Of a stretch of 64,000 bases of DNA, positions 60,346-64,000 are shown in pieces. Position numbers and translations under genes: made by a program. Location of the stretch: positions 1,544,528 through 1,608,527 of the forward strand of contig NC_030986.1 in NCBI RefSeq assembly GCF_000149955.1, read 5' to 3'. The notes beneath the pieces are model-generated. The model saw only the letters and a list, made by a program, of their open reading frames with translations. It was not told the DNA's origin and searched no databases. The number at the start of each line of letters is the position of its first letter. Position 1 is the first letter of the stretch. This DNA is from Fusarium oxysporum f. sp. lycopersici 4287 (Eukaryota > Ascomycota > Sordariomycetes > Hypocreales > Nectriaceae).

Positions 60346-61394
60346 ATGAAAGATCCATTTCCTTTGCAGCCTTCGCCCTGGCTATCAGAAAAGACACAGC
60401 CCTGGGCCGACTATTTCGACCTGCCTACTCTCCCGCTGCACATACACGAAGTTCTGGCCGCAGCGTTGTTATACTCGGTCATCTTCTGGCCTATCTCGCC
60501 ATGGATCTCAAACCTTCTGGCCCCGGAGCACTACTCTAAGCTTCCTCGCAAGCGACGGCTCAACTGGGACGCCCCACGTTGTTTCCATGGTTCAGAGCTG
60601 CCTAATCAATACCCTGGCTATATGGGTAATGTTCGTCGATACTGAGATGAGCGACATGGAATGGGAGGAGCGTATTTGGGGTTATACTGGTGGTGCTGGA
60701 TTCATCCAAGCGCTTGCAGCTGGATACTTCCTCTGGGATTTAGTAGTCACCAGCATTAACCTCGATGTATTTGGCTTGGGAACCTTGGCGCACGCAATCG
60801 CTGCATTACTTGTCTACTCGCTCGGTTTCGTAAGTTAACCACGATGGCATGTCCCTCTATCTCTACTAATCAGCTTTCATCAGCGTCCATTTCTCAACCA
60901 CTACGCCTGTGTCTTCATCCTCTGGGAGTTATCCACACCCTTTCCTCAATGTTCACTGGTTTATGGATAAAGTTAACATGACTGGTACACGCGCGCAACT
61001 ATACAACGGTGTCATGCTTCTTTTCACATTCTTCTCCTGTCGGCTTATTTACGGAACTTATTCGTCCTTCCGTGTTTACCGCGACGTGTGGTCCGCCATT
61101 AATATTAACCCCGACATGAAGGCACTCAATTTGCCAACTATGTCATTTGCGCACCCAGACTCCACGGTACCCATGTGGATTGGCGTCGCCTATTTGGCCA
61201 GCAACGTCACGCTCAACAGTCTTAATTTTTACTGGTTCTTCATGATGATTCGCGCCGTACGTAAGCGGTTTGTGCCTGCGGCTGAATCAGAGGAAAAGGT
61301 TCAAGAGAGCCCAGTGACTGAGGCTGAGATTGACCTATCTTCCGTCTCAACAGGTTTATCAAAACCCACTAGCGGTCGTCGCCGCAAGGCTTGA
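60346..61394 (+). CDS. TLC-domain membrane protein, frameshifted in this sequence
   Basis: Multi-span ER-type protein of the TRAM/LAG1/CLN8 homology group (TMEM56/DUF887-like). Exon 1 starts at 60346 (MKDPFPLQPSPWLSEKTQPW) and the intron is 60830-60883 (54 nt, GTAAGT, TACTAAT branch). Two +1 shifts break the frame. One is at CCCC 60572-60575, where LNWDA should run on into HVVSMVQSCLINTLAIWVMF. The other is at TTT 60941-60943, where ELSTPF should run on into LNVHWFMDKVNMTG. The rest is intact to the stop: WEERIWGYTGGAGFIQALAA, the HYACVFILWELSTPF helix and FYWFFMMIRAVRKRF. Both shifts lie within 800 bp of a gap edge, so sequence error is as likely as decay. It is convergent with SLA1. Confidence 0.75.
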
Positions 61395-61945
61395 TCGGCT
61401 CAGGAAAGCCAGCGGGTCTAGTTGCCTCATATTCTAAGACGTTTTCGGGAAGCCCTTCTTGTTGGTCGGATTTGTTGTCGGCTGAGAGCTCGCCTTCGAA
61501 AACATTCAGACTGCTCCCATCACTTACCGAACAAGGATGCTCAAGTTTCAATCACTTTAGACCATGAATACAACTCTATGGAACGGAAGAAACCACTCGA
61601 TCTTTTTTCTCTCGTTTGATCATCTTATCCCTGTGGCCCCTTTTTCGATTCCATCGCATTTTGGTATCACACATCGCCAGTTTGCAACGAGACCTCGCTT
61701 CGTCAATGATTTACGTTCTGTTACGACTTTGTATAGACTTATAGATGAGAACGTTAGAAGAGACTGATCTGGCTTGTCCAGGAACAGCCATAAATATACC
61801 ATTATTATTCCACACTTGACTCCCAGGTTGGTTGACCTGACAAAGTCTACATATACATACAAGATGTGAAGAAAGATGTCCAGAGTATTTGCAAACATGA
61901 CGAAACGACGTGCGATGACGACCAGTTTAACAAGCTTTTCAAGAA
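61395..61945. other. Intergenic, convergent 3' ends of TLC gene and SLA1
   Basis: 3' UTR-type sequence only. Open frames at 61422-61767 and 61620-62090 are not genes, except that the latter overlaps real SLA1 codons in another frame. Confidence 0.55.
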
Positions 61946-64000
61946 TTAAAAACCAAAGGGGTTCTGGGGGGCTATAGAGAACATTAGCATTACACATATA
62001 CAGGTGAAATCGTTTCAACGTACTCGCTTGCGCCAAGTTAGCCCTACGCCCTGTTGCCTGAGGCGCTAGTTTCTTGGTCTCATTTGTCACGCCAAATCGT
62101 ACGGGAGGGGGTGGCCCAGTCTGCTGTGGTTGCAGAGGCTGAGGGACTTGTACGTTTATTCATACCACCGATGCCACCCATGTTCGTCATGCCAGTAGCT
62201 TGGGGCTGCAAGCCTGGCATACCTGTTCGCTGGGGTTCAAGAGCTGGAGGCAGGTAGCTGTTGATACCTCCTGTGGGTGCTCCATACATCGACTGCGTGG
62301 CGGGGAAGGGCGGTTGAAAACCTGTGGGTTGAGCTTGCATTGGGACGAACTGATTCGGTCCCTGCATTCCTGTCATCATGGGCTGCATGAACTGTCCAGC
62401 GCCGGTGGGAAAAGACATTAAGCCAGGGCCTTGTTGTCCTGGAAATCCAGTCATATTGGGCTGCATTTGCTGAGGGGCTTGCTGCTGCTGCATCTGAGCC
62501 GTATATTGCTGTTGCAGGCGGGCTTGTGTGATCTCACTCAGGCTCTGGCCGGGAGGTGCAACTTGGCCTTGCAGAGCACCTGTCATCTGAGGCATCATGG
62601 GGGGAGGTGCAAAGCCGCTGGGCTGGGCTGATTGCGGGGCTGAAAGAGGTCGCTGAGGTGGTGGAGGGACGAGAGAGCCCTGGTTCGCAGTACCTTGTGG
62701 GGGAGTAGGACGTTGCCGAGCCTGAGCAACAGATGTAAAGAATGAGGGGGTAGCGCCGCTCAACGGTTGCGGCACGGGTGTCGAGGTCGGCTGAGCAGCG
62801 ATGACAGGCGCCGGTGCCGGGGCGGGTGCTGGCTCAGCCCTGGTGGGTTCGAGGGGCGTTGAGAGGAGCGACAACTCTTGCATGGAGCCAGTCAAGGCCG
62901 GGGGAGGGGGTGAGACAGGGGCAGGCTCAGGGGCAGGCTTCTGAGCAGACTCAACAGCAGGCTGAGCTTTAGGCGGCGATTGCTGCTTGCTAGGCTTCAC
63001 GTCCCAAGCATCATCATCGAATCCTGAGCTCGCTGCTGGACGAGTTTCGGGACTCTTATTCGTAGGACTTGTGGGCGGGGGTGACCTGCTGTCGTTCTCA
63101 CCAGTCTTGGAGGAATCACCTCGTGAAAAGGCACTGGCATCAACAACATCACTTGTTTGGACTGCTGGTGCGGGTCGGCCCTTGCGGGTGTTGTTTCGTA
63201 GCGCACCGCCAGGTCCAGAGAATAAACCCCCTTCACCATCAACTCCATCAGCAGTTCCTCTCTTTCCACCGCGGCTGCGACCATATTTGGCATCCAAGGT
63301 ACGCATGACCTTGATGATATCACCTTCGCGAATTCCAAGGGCTCTCAGAGTGGTGGCGTCGACATCAGGAAGCACGCTCTCATCCATGGAATCCTTGATA
63401 AAAGCTTGTGCATAGCGCTCACACAAACCCACTGCAACCTCGCAAGACAAGAAAAACTGAAACCAGTCGTAGTCGGACTTGGCATCCTTGTCGATCGTTG
63501 CGCCTGCTGAAGGACTACGTTCGGGGGATTTCTTTTCGGCAGACCGAGCTCTCTTGACATCTGCCAACGGCTTATCGTCTTCCAGGGATATGCCTGTGAA
63601 GTTTTCAACATACTCGAGATCCTCGCGCGACATTTTTGTGATAGGAACTGCAATCTTGACACCATTCATCTTATGTAAGTGAATCTTCCCGTCCTTCAGA
63701 CCAAGGAATTGGGCTTCCACACTGAAAGACCGGGAACGGTCTGTCCAGGTGCGCACCTTGGACGCGTCAGCTCTATAAAACGCATGTTAGCAGATGCTCT
63801 AAGTCCTATCGCAAACATCTGAGTGAAAAGAGAAATCTAATCAAGTGCTGACTTACTAGACTTTGATCGGCTTTGACTGCCGCCATCACTTCGTCCATTT
63901 TCTCGACGGCTCCGCTGTTGTCCCGAATTACTACCAGTTTCTCTTGCCATGAGGCTACTGCCTCGTTCAAGGGAGAGGCATTCCCCGGTCCTACCTGCTG
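61946..64000 (-). CDS. SLA1: Endocytic actin-assembly protein Sla1, C-terminal part (5' end beyond window)
   Basis: Cortical-patch adaptor that links cargo with NPF sorting signals to actin assembly. Exons on the minus strand: 63858 to beyond 64000, 62024-63770, and 61946-61971; introns are 87 and 52 nt. SHD1 starts SKVRTWTDRSRSFSVEAQFL with KIHLHKMNGVKIAVPITKMS, the NPF-binding fold. The SAM-like SHD2 is FFLSCEVAVGLCERYAQAFI to LGIREGDIIKVMRTLDAKYG. A Pro/Gln-rich tail has LxxQxTG-type repeats (LEPQRTG, LQPQATG, LQPQQTG). The last exon supplies TPQNPFGF then stop, a terminal NPF. One base too many at TTT 62155-62157 (plus strand) shifts the frame just before LQPQQTGPPPPVRFGV. No splice explains it. 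Confidence 0.92.

Noticed and set aside
58890..60349. Open frames of 380-437 codons across the 1000-N gap
   Set aside because: Same artefact. No real codons support them.
62080..62150. A very short intron to explain the SLA1 frame change
   Set aside because: All GT-AG pairs there give introns under 45 nt that leave the wrong phase. A one-base shift explains it better.

Overview
This window reads as the nuclear genome of a filamentous ascomycete, most likely a Hypocreales/Fusarium-type Sordariomycete. The signs are dense genes with many 45-60 nt introns, GTAAGT/GTATGT donors, CTAAC-like branch sites, compact intergenic DNA and AT-rich tracts that look like RIP decay. The genus is inferred from general gene character, because no search could be run. 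Two runs of N (21089-21464 and 59179-60178) mark assembly gaps, and two genes run into them.

Layout. 0-8 kb: a PARP-like ADP-ribosyltransferase, splicing factor PRP17/CDC40 with a short repeat on each side, the COPII cargo receptor ERV14 and type 1 methionine aminopeptidase. 8.6-18 kb: kynurenine 3-monooxygenase (BNA4), mitoribosomal uS8m, a 725-aa low-complexity protein and homoisocitrate dehydrogenase (LYS12). 18-31 kb: mitochondrial EF-G (MEF1), a secreted aspartic protease cut by the first gap, a class I/II aminotransferase and an Adp1-type ABC transporter with an odd 3' end. 31-40 kb: mS26/Pet123 and NOG2 in a divergent pair, a tandem tRNA-Thr pair, a DUF218/YdcF-like protein and a gene interrupted by an in-frame TAG. 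40-54 kb: an HTH-like protein, a mitochondrial-type SDR, an AVT-type vacuolar amino-acid transporter, SmF, a decayed GIY-YIG-like gene, a tandem pair of intron-containing tRNA-Leu genes and a small membrane protein. 54-64 kb: a second SDR, a fungal transcription factor cut by the second gap, a frameshifted TLC-domain protein and the C-terminal part of SLA1.

Most genes are conserved housekeeping functions: splicing (PRP17, SmF), ribosome biogenesis and mitochondrial translation (NOG2, uS8m, mS26, MEF1), secretion and endocytosis (ERV14, SLA1), lysine and kynurenine metabolism. They do not form one operon-like system. The strongest non-coding signal is an H/ACA snoRNA-like structure in the 337-nt NOG2 intron. 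The yeast NOG2 intron also hosts an H/ACA snoRNA (snR191). The most provocative coding signal is a single in-frame TAG at 38546-38548 in an otherwise continuous spliced gene. It could be a nonsense allele or a UAG-to-UGG A-to-I editing site of the kind known in Fusarium sexual-stage mRNAs. Several +1 shifts at short homopolymers (49.7-49.9 kb and 60.5-62.2 kb) are either real gene decay or local assembly error.
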